DNA of 50,599 bases from positions 1-50,599 of the forward strand of contig JAFEDI010000060.1 of assembly GCA_018241725.1 (NCBI GenBank), read 5' to 3'. The notes beneath the pieces are model-generated. The model saw nothing but the letters and a program-made list of their open reading frames with translations. It was not told where the DNA came from and ran no database searches. Every line of letters starts with the position of its first letter. Within the stretch, counting starts at the first letter, position 1. This stretch comes from Pseudomonadota bacterium (lineage in GTDB: Bacteria > Pseudomonadota > Gammaproteobacteria > Burkholderiales > Rhodocyclaceae). The translations under genes and the position numbers were made by a program. Shown piece after piece: positions 35,331-43,841 of this stretch.

Positions 35331-36329
35331 ATGCAGATGGATCTGCGCACCGTCACCATCAAGCCGCAGCGGCAGACGTTCGACCACATCGCCCGCCGCA
35401 TTGGCGCTGACAAGGCAGCGACCCGCTACCAGGAAGGTACGCTGGAGGTTCAGGCGACCCACAACTTCCACTACCGGCCGACCTGGGATCCGGACCACGA
35501 GATCTTCGACGCCTCCCGCAGCGCGATCAAGATGGCCGACTGGTACGCCTTCAAGGACCCGCGCCAGTTCTACTACGGTGCCTATACCCTGGCCCGCGCC
35601 AAGCAGCAGGAAACCGCCGAGTCCAACTTCGACTTCGTCGAAGGCCGTGGTCTGGCCGACACCCTGCCGGCCGAGCTGAAGGACACCGTGCTCAAGCTGC
35701 TGCTGCCGCTGCGCCACGCAGCCTGGGGCGGCAACATGAACGCTGCCTTCATCACCGCCTACGGTTACGGCACCGCACTGACCCAGCCGTGCATCTACCA
35801 CTCCATGGACATGCTGGGCATCGCCCAGTACATCACCCGCGTCGGCCTGCTGCTCGGCGACGACGTGGAGGTGCTCGACACCGCCAAGCAGAGCTGGATG
35901 GAAGACAGTGCCTGGCAGGGCCTGCGCCGCTACGTGGAAGACTGTTTCGTGCTGAAGGACCCGCTGGAGGTCTTCGTCGCCCAGATGGTGGCGCTGGACG
36001 GCCTGCTGTACCCGCTGGTGTACGAAACCATCATCGACAACGTGCTCTCGTCGAAGGGCGGCACGCCGATCGCGATGCTCACCCAGTTCATGACCGACTG
36101 GTTTGCCGAAACAAGGAAGTGGGTGGACGCCACGGTGAAGACCGCCGCCGCCGAATCCGCCGACAACAAGGCCCAGATGGAAACCTGGATCACCCACTGG
36201 CGCGACCGCGCCGCCGCCGCGCTGATGCCGATCGCCCAGATCGCCCTTGGTAGCGAAGCCGACACCATCACCAGCGAAGTGGTGGACCAGTTCAACGCGC
36301 GCATGGCCAAGGCCGGCGTCAGCCTCTGA
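35331..36329 (+). CDS. dmpL: Phenol hydroxylase beta subunit P1 (DmpL)
   Basis: A 332-residue non-catalytic beta subunit of the bacterial multicomponent monooxygenase hydroxylase, which forms the (alpha-beta-gamma)2 complex with DmpN and DmpO. FDHIARRIGADKAATRYQEGT and HNFHYRPTWDPDHEIFD are family-specific. ATG 35331 is preceded by GGAGGAGA; an in-frame ATG at 35304 would add nine Arg-rich residues with no family match. It lacks the diiron carboxylate/His motifs, as expected. Highly biased codon use, in keeping with strong expression. Confidence 0.95.
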   Translation: MQMDLRTVTIKPQRQTFDHIARRIGADKAATRYQEGTLEVQATHNFHYRPTWDPDHEIFDASRSAIKMADWYAFKDPRQFYYGAYTLARAKQQETAESNFDFVEGRGLADTLPAELKDTVLKLLLPLRHAAWGGNMNAAFITAYGYGTALTQPCIYHSMDMLGIAQYITRVGLLLGDDVEVLDTAKQSWMEDSAWQGLRRYVEDCFVLKDPLEVFVAQMVALDGLLYPLVYETIIDNVLSSKGGTPIAMLTQFMTDWFAETRKWVDATVKTAAAESADNKAQMETWITHWRDRAAAALMPIAQIALGSEADTITSEVVDQFNARMAKAGVSL

Positions 36330-36340
36330 GAGGAAGCACT

Positions 36341-36610
36341 ATGTCCAAGGTATTCATCGCGCTGCAGACCAACGACGACACCCGCCAGATCATCCAGGCC
36401 ATCCTCGCCGACAACCCCCATGCCGTCTGCAACGAGCAGCCGGCGATGGTGAAGATCGACGCCGAGGGTTCGCTGGTCGTGCGCCGCTCGACCATCGAAG
36501 AGCTGATCGGCCGCGATTTCGACCTGCAGGAACTGCACATCAACCTGATTTCCCTCACGGGCAACGTCGACGAGACCGACGACGAGCTGACCCTGAGCTG
36601 GAACGCCTGA
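36341..36610 (+). CDS. dmpM: Phenol hydroxylase coupling protein P2 (DmpM)
   Basis: An 89-residue cofactorless effector protein (MmoB/DmpM family) that binds the hydroxylase and couples electron transfer to oxygen activation. MSKVFIALQTNDDTRQIIQAI and DDELTLSWNA are the conserved ends. It has one Cys and no metal motif. GAGGAAG precedes the ATG. It sits between dmpL and dmpN as in Pseudomonas CF600. Confidence 0.95.
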   Translation: MSKVFIALQTNDDTRQIIQAILADNPHAVCNEQPAMVKIDAEGSLVVRRSTIEELIGRDFDLQELHINLISLTGNVDETDDELTLSWNA

Positions 36611-36632
36611 ACCCTTCGAGGAGACACGCAAG

Positions 36633-38186
36633 ATGGACATGAAAGTCGGCAAGAAGAAGCTGGGCCTCAAGGAGAAGTACCAGCACATGACCCGCGGCCT
36701 GGGCTGGGAAACCACCTACCAGTCGATGGACGACGTGTTCCCCTTCGTCAAGTACGAGGGCATCAAGATCCATGACTGGGACAAGTGGGAAGACCCGTTC
36801 CGCCTGACCATGGATGCCTACTGGAAGTACCAGGCCGAGAAAGAGCGCAAGCTGTACGCGATCATCGACGCCTACGCCCAGAACAACGGCCACCTCAACG
36901 TCACCGATGCGCGCTACATCAACGCAATCAAGCTGTTCCTGAACGGCATCAGCCCGCTGGAATACATGGCCCATCGTGGCTTCGCGATGACCGGCCGCCA
37001 GTTCCCCGGCGTCGGCGCGCGAGTTGCGTGCCTGATGCAGTCTCTGGACGAGATCCGTCACGCCCAGACGCAGATCCATTCCCTCTCCAACTACAACAAG
37101 TACTACAACGGCTTCCACGAATACCGGCACATGCTGGAGCGCGTGTGGTACCTGTCGGTGCCGCGCTCCTTCTTCGACGACGCCGTTACCGCCGGCCCCT
37201 TCGAGTTCATGGTGGCGATCGGCTTCAGCTTCGAGTACGTGCTGACCAACCTGCTGTTCGTGCCCTTCGTGTCCGGTGCCGCCTACAACGGCGACATGGG
37301 CACCATGACCTTCGGCTTCTCCGCCCAGTCCGACGAAGCCCGCCACATGACTCTGGGCCTCGAAGTCATCAAGTTCGTGCTGGAGCAGGATCCGGACAAC
37401 CTGCCCATCGTGCAGCAGTGGATCGACAAGTGGACTTGGCGCGGTTACCGCGTGCTGACGCTGGTCGGCATGATGATGGACTACATGCTGCCCAAGCGGA
37501 TCATGAGCTGGAAGGAGGCCTGGGAGGTCTACTTCGAGGAGAACGGCGGTGCGCTGTTCAAGGACCTGGCCCGCTACGGCATCCGTCCGCCGAAGTGGCT
37601 GGACCAGATCGAGAAGGACAAGGACCACATCTCCCACCAGGCCTGGGCGACCTTCTACAACTACGCCGCGGCGTGCAACTTCCACACCTGGATTCCCACC
37701 GACGACGAACTGGACTGGCTGTCGCAGAAATACCCGAACAGCTTCGACAAGTACTACCGGCCGCGTCTGGAGCACTGGCGCGAGGAGGCAAAGAAGGGCA
37801 ACCGCTTCTACAACAAGACGCTGCCCATGCTGTGCCAGACCTGCCAGATTCCGATGATCTTCACTGAGCCGGGCGACCCGACGCAGATCTGCTACCGGGA
37901 GGTGGACTACAAGGACAACAAGTACCACTTCTGTTCCGACGGCTGCAAAGAGATCTTTGAGCACGAGCCGGAGAAGTACATCCAGGCCTGGCTGCCGGTG
38001 CACCAGATCTACCAGGGCAACTGCTTCGAGGAAGGCGTCGATCCGACCGCCGAGGGCTTCGACCCGTTGTCTGCGGTGCTCGACTACTACCACTTGGCCC
38101 AGGGGCGCGACAACCTCGACTTCGAAGGTTCCGAGGACCAGAAGAACTTCGAGATGTGGCGCGGTATGGCGACCAAGAACGCCTGA
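36633..38186 (+). CDS. dmpN: Phenol hydroxylase alpha subunit P3 (DmpN), diiron catalytic subunit
   Basis: A 517-residue oxygenase subunit. The two carboxylate-bridged iron motifs are intact: Glu110, then DEIRH with Glu140 and His143; and Glu201, then DEARH with Glu235 and His238. The C-terminal region carries a YHS-type zinc module with CQTCQIP and FCSDGCKE. It hydroxylates phenol (and methylphenols) to catechol using O2 and electrons from DmpP. Full length compared with DmpN. GAGGAG precedes the start. Confidence 0.97.
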   Translation: MDMKVGKKKLGLKEKYQHMTRGLGWETTYQSMDDVFPFVKYEGIKIHDWDKWEDPFRLTMDAYWKYQAEKERKLYAIIDAYAQNNGHLNVTDARYINAIKLFLNGISPLEYMAHRGFAMTGRQFPGVGARVACLMQSLDEIRHAQTQIHSLSNYNKYYNGFHEYRHMLERVWYLSVPRSFFDDAVTAGPFEFMVAIGFSFEYVLTNLLFVPFVSGAAYNGDMGTMTFGFSAQSDEARHMTLGLEVIKFVLEQDPDNLPIVQQWIDKWTWRGYRVLTLVGMMMDYMLPKRIMSWKEAWEVYFEENGGALFKDLARYGIRPPKWLDQIEKDKDHISHQAWATFYNYAAACNFHTWIPTDDELDWLSQKYPNSFDKYYRPRLEHWREEAKKGNRFYNKTLPMLCQTCQIPMIFTEPGDPTQICYREVDYKDNKYHFCSDGCKEIFEHEPEKYIQAWLPVHQIYQGNCFEEGVDPTAEGFDPLSAVLDYYHLAQGRDNLDFEGSEDQKNFEMWRGMATKNA

Positions 38187-38260
38187 CAGACAGGGGGCAC
38201 ATCCGGCCGGCGCAGGTCGCCGGCTGGCTCCCGATATAGGAAAAATACAAGGAGACAACC

Positions 38261-38620
38261 ATGGGCGTAGCCGCCATCAAGGAATATTCCTTCGAGTCCG
38301 CCGACCGGCTCGAGAACTTTCACGGCAACCAGCTGCTGTACATAGGCTGGGACCAGCATCTGCTGTTCTGTGCGCCGTTCTGCCTGCCGTTTCCGCCGAG
38401 CATGCGTTTCGGCGACATCATCGACAAGGTGCTGCCGGGCGTGTTCGGTTATCACCCGGACTTCGCGAAGGTCGACTGGAGCAAGGTCGAATGGCTGAAG
38501 TCCAGCCAGCCCTGGCAGCCGGACTTCAACAAGACGCTGGCCGAACTGGGGCTCAAGCACAAGGACGTTCTGCGCTTCCGCACCCCCGGCCTTACCGGCA
38601 TCAAGGGTTCTGCGAGCTGA
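38261..38620 (+). CDS. dmpO: Phenol hydroxylase gamma subunit P4 (DmpO)
   Basis: A 119-residue gamma subunit completing the hydroxylase hexamer. MGVAAIKEYSFESADRLENFHGNQLLYIGWDQHLLFC and FCLPFPPSMRFGDIIDKVLPGVFGYHPDF are family-typical. AAGGAGA precedes the ATG. It is separated from dmpN by 74 bases (38187-38260) in which I see no terminator, and from dmpP by three bases. Confidence 0.95.
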   Translation: MGVAAIKEYSFESADRLENFHGNQLLYIGWDQHLLFCAPFCLPFPPSMRFGDIIDKVLPGVFGYHPDFAKVDWSKVEWLKSSQPWQPDFNKTLAELGLKHKDVLRFRTPGLTGIKGSAS

Positions 38621-38623
38621 ATC

Positions 38624-39679
38624 ATGTCCTACGAGCTGACCATCGAACCCCTCGGCCAGACCATTGAGGTCGAGGAGGGGCAGACCATTCTCGATGCCTC
38701 CCTGCGTGCCGGTATCTGGCTGCCCCACGCGTGCTGCCACGGTCTGTGTGCCACCTGCAAGGTGCAGGTGCTGGATGGGGAAGTGGACCACGGTGAAGCG
38801 TCGAGCTTCGCGTTGATGGATTTCGAGCGCACCGAGGGTAAGACGCTGGCCTGTTGCGCACGCCTCGAAAGCGACGTGACCATCGAAGCCGAGATCGAGG
38901 AAGAGCCGGACGCAGAATCCATCCCGGTGAAGGACTTCCCCGGCACCGTGAAGCGCATCGAGCAGCTCACGCCGACCATCAAGGGCATCTTCATCGAGCT
39001 CGACGAGGCCATCCATTTCCAGGCCGGCCAGTACATCAACCTGGACATTCCCGGCCTTGGCATCAGCCGCGCCTTCTCGCTGGCCAACGTGCCATCGACA
39101 GGGCGGGAGATCGAGCTCAACGTGCGCATCGTGCCCGGCGGCACCGGCACTGGCTACCTCCACGAGAAGCTCGCCGAAGGCGACCGGATGAAGCTGTCCG
39201 GCCCCTACGGCCGCTTCTTCGTGCGCAAATCGGCCAATGTCCCGTTGCTGTTCATGGCAGGCGGCTCGGGGCTGTCGAGCCCACGCAGCATGATCCTCGA
39301 CCTGCTGGCCGAAGGCAGCACGCTGCCGATCACGCTGGTGTACGGTCAGCGCAGCCGCGCCGAGCTGTACTACCACGACGAGTTCCTGGCGCTGGCGGAG
39401 AAGCACCCCAACTTCACCTACGTGCCGGCCTTGTCGGACGAGCCGGTGGACTCCGCTTGGCAAGGCTTCCGGGGTTATGTGCACGAAGCGGCCAAGGCCC
39501 ATTTCGACAACGACTTCCGTGGCCGCAAGGCCTACCTGTGCGGCCCGCCGATGATGATCGACGCTTGCATCTCGACCCTGATGCAGGGGCGCTTGTTCGA
39601 GAACGACATCTATACGGAGAAGTTCTTCTCGGCGGCGGATGCGCAGCAGGTGCGCAGCCCGTTGTTCAAGCGGGTTTGA
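38624..39679 (+). CDS. dmpP: Phenol hydroxylase reductase P5 (DmpP)
   Basis: A 351-residue NADH:acceptor reductase. The N-terminal ferredoxin domain binds [2Fe-2S] through Cys37, Cys42, Cys45 and Cys77 (CCHGLCATC ... LACC). The FAD domain has RAFSLAN and GPYGRFF, and the NAD domain has MAGGSGLSSPRSMILDL and CGPPMMID. It moves electrons from NADH to the DmpN diiron centre. It starts three bases after dmpO and is the last gene of the hydroxylase set; dmpB follows after 154 bases that carry a separate promoter. Confidence 0.96.
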   Translation: MSYELTIEPLGQTIEVEEGQTILDASLRAGIWLPHACCHGLCATCKVQVLDGEVDHGEASSFALMDFERTEGKTLACCARLESDVTIEAEIEEEPDAESIPVKDFPGTVKRIEQLTPTIKGIFIELDEAIHFQAGQYINLDIPGLGISRAFSLANVPSTGREIELNVRIVPGGTGTGYLHEKLAEGDRMKLSGPYGRFFVRKSANVPLLFMAGGSGLSSPRSMILDLLAEGSTLPITLVYGQRSRAELYYHDEFLALAEKHPNFTYVPALSDEPVDSAWQGFRGYVHEAAKAHFDNDFRGRKAYLCGPPMMIDACISTLMQGRLFENDIYTEKFFSAADAQQVRSPLFKRV

Positions 39680-39704
39680 TCAGTAAATCGATATAAAAAT
39701 AAAA

Positions 39705-39745
39705 TCTCGAGAATAAATTGACTTATCGAGATGAGCGTTTAAGAT
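39705..39745 (+). promoter_or_regulatory. dmpB promoter with paired TCTCGAGA-type operators (site 3)
   Basis: TTGACT (39718-39723), 16 bases, TAAGAT (39740-39745) form a sigma-70-like promoter. TCTCGAGA (39705-39712) is upstream of the -35 and a second half-site CGAGAT starts at 39727, between -35 and -10. The two CGAGA elements are exactly 19 bp apart, the same as at site 4. The placement around the -35 box suits repression. Confidence 0.6.
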
Positions 39746-39833
39746 AAACACAGTGCTCGCCGGATCGGGAAACCCGCCGTAAGGAGGCTTCCCGGGCGAT
39801 GCCGGCATCCACAAGGACAAGAGGAGATTACGA

Positions 39834-40763
39834 ATGGCAATGACCGGAGTTCTGCGTCCCGGCCACATGCAGCTGCGCGTGCTGGATCTGGAAGAGGGCG
39901 TCAATCACTACAAGAATGTGCTGGGCCTCATCGAAACTGGCCGCGACGCCCAAGGCCGCGTGTACTTCAAGGCCTGGGACGAGCGCGATCACAACAGCCT
40001 GATCCTGCGCGAAGCGGAATCCGCCGGCATGGACTTCTTCGCCTTCAAGGTGGCGGACAAGGCCACGCTGGAAAAGCTCAATAGCGATCTGCGGGCCTAC
40101 GGCGTCCAGACCGAGCGCATCCCCGCCGGCGAACTGCTGGAAACCGGCGAGCGCGTGCGCTTCGAGATTCCGTCCGGCCACCAGATCGAGCTCTACGCCG
40201 AGAAGACCGACGTCGGCAACGGCATGAAGTATGTGAACCCGGACCCGTGGACACCTGACGCCGAGCGCGGCATCGCGCCGGTGCGCCTGGACCACTGTCT
40301 GCTCTACGGCCCGGACATCGAGAAGGTGCAGAAGCTGTTCGAGGACGTGCTGGGCTTCTACCTCGTCGAGCGCGTGCTGATGGAAGACGGCGAGACCAAT
40401 CTGGCGATCTGGCTGTCCTGCTCCCACAAGGCCCACGACATTGCCTTCGTGCGCCACCCGGAGCCGGGCAAGCTGCACCACGTGTCCTTCCTGCTCGATA
40501 CCTGGGAGAAGGTTCTGCGCGCCGCCGACATCATGTCCATGAACAAGGTGTCCATCGACATCGGCCCGACCCGCCACGGCGTGACCCGCGGCACCACGAT
40601 CTACGCCTTCGACCCGTCCGGCAACCGCTTCGAAACCTTCTGTGGCGGCTACCAGCCTTACCCCGACTACGCGCCGATCACCTGGACCTGGGAAGAGGTC
40701 GGCACCGGCGTGTTCTATCACGACCGCAAGCTGAACGAGCGTTTCCTGACGGTCGTTTCCTGA
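39834..40763 (+). CDS. dmpB: Catechol 2,3-dioxygenase
   Basis: A 309-residue type I extradiol dioxygenase that opens catechol to 2-hydroxymuconic semialdehyde. Fe(II) ligands by comparison with XylE are His154 (RLDHCLLYG), His216 (KLHHVSFLL) and Glu267 (FETFCGGY). His201, His248 and Tyr273 correspond to second-sphere catalytic residues. Two vicinal-oxygen-chelate modules are visible, MRPGHMQLRVLD-type at the start and RLDHCLLYGPD. The start follows AGAGGAGATTACGA. Here it is separated from the lower pathway by about 5 kb of regulatory genes. Confidence 0.96.
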   Translation: MAMTGVLRPGHMQLRVLDLEEGVNHYKNVLGLIETGRDAQGRVYFKAWDERDHNSLILREAESAGMDFFAFKVADKATLEKLNSDLRAYGVQTERIPAGELLETGERVRFEIPSGHQIELYAEKTDVGNGMKYVNPDPWTPDAERGIAPVRLDHCLLYGPDIEKVQKLFEDVLGFYLVERVLMEDGETNLAIWLSCSHKAHDIAFVRHPEPGKLHHVSFLLDTWEKVLRAADIMSMNKVSIDIGPTRHGVTRGTTIYAFDPSGNRFETFCGGYQPYPDYAPITWTWEEVGTGVFYHDRKLNERFLTVVS

Positions 40764-40771
40764 CGCCTGAA

Positions 40772-40796
40772 GGCGGCCGGGCTGCACCCGGCCGCC
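40772..40796. terminator. Bidirectional hairpin after dmpB
   Basis: Perfect 10-bp stem GGCGGCCGGG / CCCGGCCGCC with 5-nt loop, between the convergent ends of dmpB and the PAS-GGDEF-EAL gene. No T-run; termination is inferred from stem strength and place. Confidence 0.65.
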
Positions 40797-40838
40797 CCTC
40801 CGATGGGACAAGGAAATCCGCAGTTTCCTGGCTGTCCT

Positions 40839-43800
40839 TCAATGACGCCGGCCGGCCGCGGTGCCCGCGGTCAGGCCAGCACCCAGCGCGGCCGCCTCGA
40901 CAGGGCGGCCCAGCAGGTAGCCCTGCACCTCGTGGCAGCCGATGCCCGCCAGGAAATCCAGCTGTTCGCGGGTTTCCACTCCTTCGGCAATCACCCTCAG
41001 CTTCAGCGACTGGCCCATGCGCACGATGGCTTCGGCGATGGCCCGGTCTTCCTCGTCGTCGGGGATGTCCTTGACGAAGGAGCGGTCCACCTTCAGCTTG
41101 CTGACCTGGAAGCGTTTCAGGTAGGCCAGGCTCGAATAGCCGGTGCCGAAATCGTCAATGGCCACCGACATGCCCAGATTGCGCACATAGGCGATCAGCT
41201 CGATGAAACGGGCGGCGTCGCTCATCAGCGCCGATTCGGTCAGCTCCAGTTCGATCAATTGCGGCGCCACGCCGGTGTCCCGCAGTACGGCGGCCAGCGT
41301 GGCGGAGAAGTCATCCCGGTGCAGTTGCACCGCCGACACATTGACGGCGATCTTGATGGGCTGGCCGCTGTCGGCCCATTCCCGGGCCTGCCGGCAGGAT
41401 TCGTGCAGCGCCCATTCGCCTATCGGCAGGATCAGGCCGGTGTCCTCGGCCAGAGGAATGAAGCGTGCCGGGCTGATTTCACCGTATTGGGGGGAGCGCC
41501 AGCGCATCAGGGCTTCGGCGCCGATCATGTGGCTGTCGCCGATGGCGAACTGGGGCTGGTAGACCAGGCGAAGCTCGCCGGTCCCGAGGGCACGGCGCAG
41601 ATGCGTGGTGAGGGACAGGCGCTCGGCCGAGTCCTGGTTCATGCGTTCGTCGAAGAAGCTGAAGGTGGCGCGGCCGCGGGCCTTGGCATGGTACATGGCC
41701 ATGTCGGCCTTCTTCAGCAGGGTGTCGAAGTCCTGGCCATCGCCTGGCGCCACGGCGACGCCCAGTGTTCCGGTGGCGGTCAGCGCGTGGCCGCCGAGGT
41801 CGAAGGGCTTTTCCAGGGCCCGGCAGATCTTCTCTGCTACAGCGGCGTAGAAGCGCGTCGACTCGTCCCCTTCGACGAGAATGATGAACTCATCGCCGCC
41901 GAGGCGGCTGATCGTATCGCTGTGCCGCAGGCTGCCGGCCAGGCGGTTGGTTACGGCCATCAGCAGGTCGTCGCCGATGGCATGGCCGAGGGTATCGTTG
42001 ATGTGCTTGAACTGATCCAGGTCGAGGAAGAACATTCCCAGCGTGCCATTGTTGCGGACGCTGCGCTGGAAGGACTGTTCGAACCGGTCACGCAGCAGGA
42101 TGCGGTTGGGGAGGCCGGTCAGCGCGTCATGGTGGGCCATGTACTGGATCTGCGCCTCGGCAGCTTTGCGGGCGCTGATGTCACTGAACGCGGCCACGTA
42201 ATGGGCGACGCTGCCGTCGGGGTTGCGCACGACGCGGATGGTCAGCCACTTGGGGTAGTGGCGGCCGCTCTTGTGGCGGTCCACGATCTCGCCTTCCCAG
42301 CGGTCGTCCTGCTCCAGGGCGTCCCACAGGGCCCTGTAGAAGCCGGCGTCGTGCTGGCCGGACTTGAGCATGGACGGAGTCTTGCCCAGCACTTCGGCGG
42401 CGCCGTAGCCCGTGATGGTGGTGAAGGCCGAATTGACGCTTTCGATGCGGTTGTCCGCATCGGTGACCATCAGTGCCTCGTTGCTGTGGTTGAAGACCAG
42501 CTGTGCCAGTTCCAACTGGGCATGCTGCTCGCGCTGGCGGGTGATGTCGCTGAAGACCCAGATCGAGCCTTCGCCGCCACTGCGGGCATCCAGCGGGCGG
42601 CCGGACAGGCGGATCCACAAGGGGCTGCCGTCCTTGCGAACCATGCGGATGTCGCCTTCACTGTAACCCCGGCTGGCCAGATCGCGGTAGATGCGTCCGC
42701 CCACCTCCAGATAGTCGGCGTGGCTCGGATAGAGGATCTCGGTACGCTGGCCGATCAGGTCGGACGGGGAATGGAAGCCGAAGATCGCCGCCATGTGCTG
42801 GTTGGCATCGAGGATCAGGCGGTCCCGGCAGAAGATGATGCCGACGTGGGCGTTGTCGAAGATCGCCCGTTGCTGGACCAGCAGCCGGCCGATGCGGGCT
42901 TCGCCTTCCTTAAGGGACGTGACGTCGCTGACGGTGAGCACGAAGCCTTCGTCGGGCATCGGGAAGCGCCCCAACTCCAGTTCCGCGCCGTCGTCGGCGT
43001 GCTGCTCAAAGCGTGTGGCGCGGGTCTGCGGGCTGAGGCCGGGCGGGCACAGGCGGGCGACCACGGCGCTGTGGCGACGCATGGTCGCAAGGGGGCTGCC
43101 CGTTTCGGCCAGGTGGGTTGGCAGGGCGAGCAGCGTGAAGAAGCGCCGGTTGCAGGCCACCAGATGTTCGTCCTGACCGAATACCGCGATGCCCTGGTCG
43201 ATGCTGTCCAGCGTGGACTGCAGCAACTGGGACTTGCGGGCCAGGGCTTGCTGGCGCAGCAGGGCCTCCTCCGCCTTCAGGTCGGTCACGTCTGAATAGA
43301 TGCCCACCAGGCCGCCGTCGTCCATGCGTCGTTCGCGGATCTGAAGGATCTGTCCCGACGGCAGCTTCAGCTCGCTGCGCTCGCGCCTGTTCCGGCAGGC
43401 CTGCAGGCGGTGGGGGAGGGTGGGGTCGGTGGCGCAGGCGGCGAGCAGCTCGCGAAAAGGACGCCCGCCGAGGTGGCCGCCAAGCCCCCACAGGCGGCGG
43501 AAAGCCTCGTTGCACAGCAGGATGCGGTCGTCGGCATCGAACAGCGCGAAGCCGTCGGACATGTTGTCCATCGCCGCCTCCAGCTGGTGGCGGGCTGCGC
43601 TGGCTTCGGAGGACATCTCGCGCAGGGCCTTCAGTGTGGCAACCAGCTCCTCGGTGCGCTGGCGGATCTGCTCCTCCAGCATGAAGGTGGTCTGCAGCAG
43701 GCCGTAGTCCTGTCCGGGGGCGGAGGGGTTGCTTTCGGCCTGGTAAACCAGGGCCTCGATGATGCGGTCCCGGCGCGCTATCTCCGCGCGCAGGCCGGCC

Positions 43801-43841
43801 GCATCGTCCGGGGCGCAGCGCAGGTCTTCGGTACGGCTCAT
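40839..43841 (-). CDS. Multi-PAS GGDEF-EAL c-di-GMP signalling protein
   Basis: A 1000-residue soluble protein: coiled-coil-like start (about 15-90), four PAS-like domains (about 92-190, 210-310, 325-435, 445-558), GGDEF (648-652, with I-site RHSD at 639-642) and EALMR (776-780) with DDFGTGYSSL later. The fourth PAS reads FNHSNEALMVTDADNRIESVN, typical of bacterial hybrid cyclases. Its ATG overlaps the stop of the FIST-domain gene (ATGA), so the two are translationally coupled. It is placed inside the phenol cluster and may link aromatic or redox sensing to motility or biofilm state, which is inference from position. Confidence 0.92.
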   Translation of the reverse strand: MSRTEDLRCAPDDAAGLRAEIARRDRIIEALVYQAESNPSAPGQDYGLLQTTFMLEEQIRQRTEELVATLKALREMSSEASAARHQLEAAMDNMSDGFALFDADDRILLCNEAFRRLWGLGGHLGGRPFRELLAACATDPTLPHRLQACRNRRERSELKLPSGQILQIRERRMDDGGLVGIYSDVTDLKAEEALLRQQALARKSQLLQSTLDSIDQGIAVFGQDEHLVACNRRFFTLLALPTHLAETGSPLATMRRHSAVVARLCPPGLSPQTRATRFEQHADDGAELELGRFPMPDEGFVLTVSDVTSLKEGEARIGRLLVQQRAIFDNAHVGIIFCRDRLILDANQHMAAIFGFHSPSDLIGQRTEILYPSHADYLEVGGRIYRDLASRGYSEGDIRMVRKDGSPLWIRLSGRPLDARSGGEGSIWVFSDITRQREQHAQLELAQLVFNHSNEALMVTDADNRIESVNSAFTTITGYGAAEVLGKTPSMLKSGQHDAGFYRALWDALEQDDRWEGEIVDRHKSGRHYPKWLTIRVVRNPDGSVAHYVAAFSDISARKAAEAQIQYMAHHDALTGLPNRILLRDRFEQSFQRSVRNNGTLGMFFLDLDQFKHINDTLGHAIGDDLLMAVTNRLAGSLRHSDTISRLGGDEFIILVEGDESTRFYAAVAEKICRALEKPFDLGGHALTATGTLGVAVAPGDGQDFDTLLKKADMAMYHAKARGRATFSFFDERMNQDSAERLSLTTHLRRALGTGELRLVYQPQFAIGDSHMIGAEALMRWRSPQYGEISPARFIPLAEDTGLILPIGEWALHESCRQAREWADSGQPIKIAVNVSAVQLHRDDFSATLAAVLRDTGVAPQLIELELTESALMSDAARFIELIAYVRNLGMSVAIDDFGTGYSSLAYLKRFQVSKLKVDRSFVKDIPDDEEDRAIAEAIVRMGQSLKLRVIAEGVETREQLDFLAGIGCHEVQGYLLGRPVEAAALGAGLTAGTAAGRRH

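Noticed and set aside
40803-43295. 830-codon frame opposite the PAS-GGDEF-EAL protein
   Set aside because: Shadow of a gene with intact PAS, GGDEF and EAL motifs on the other strand.
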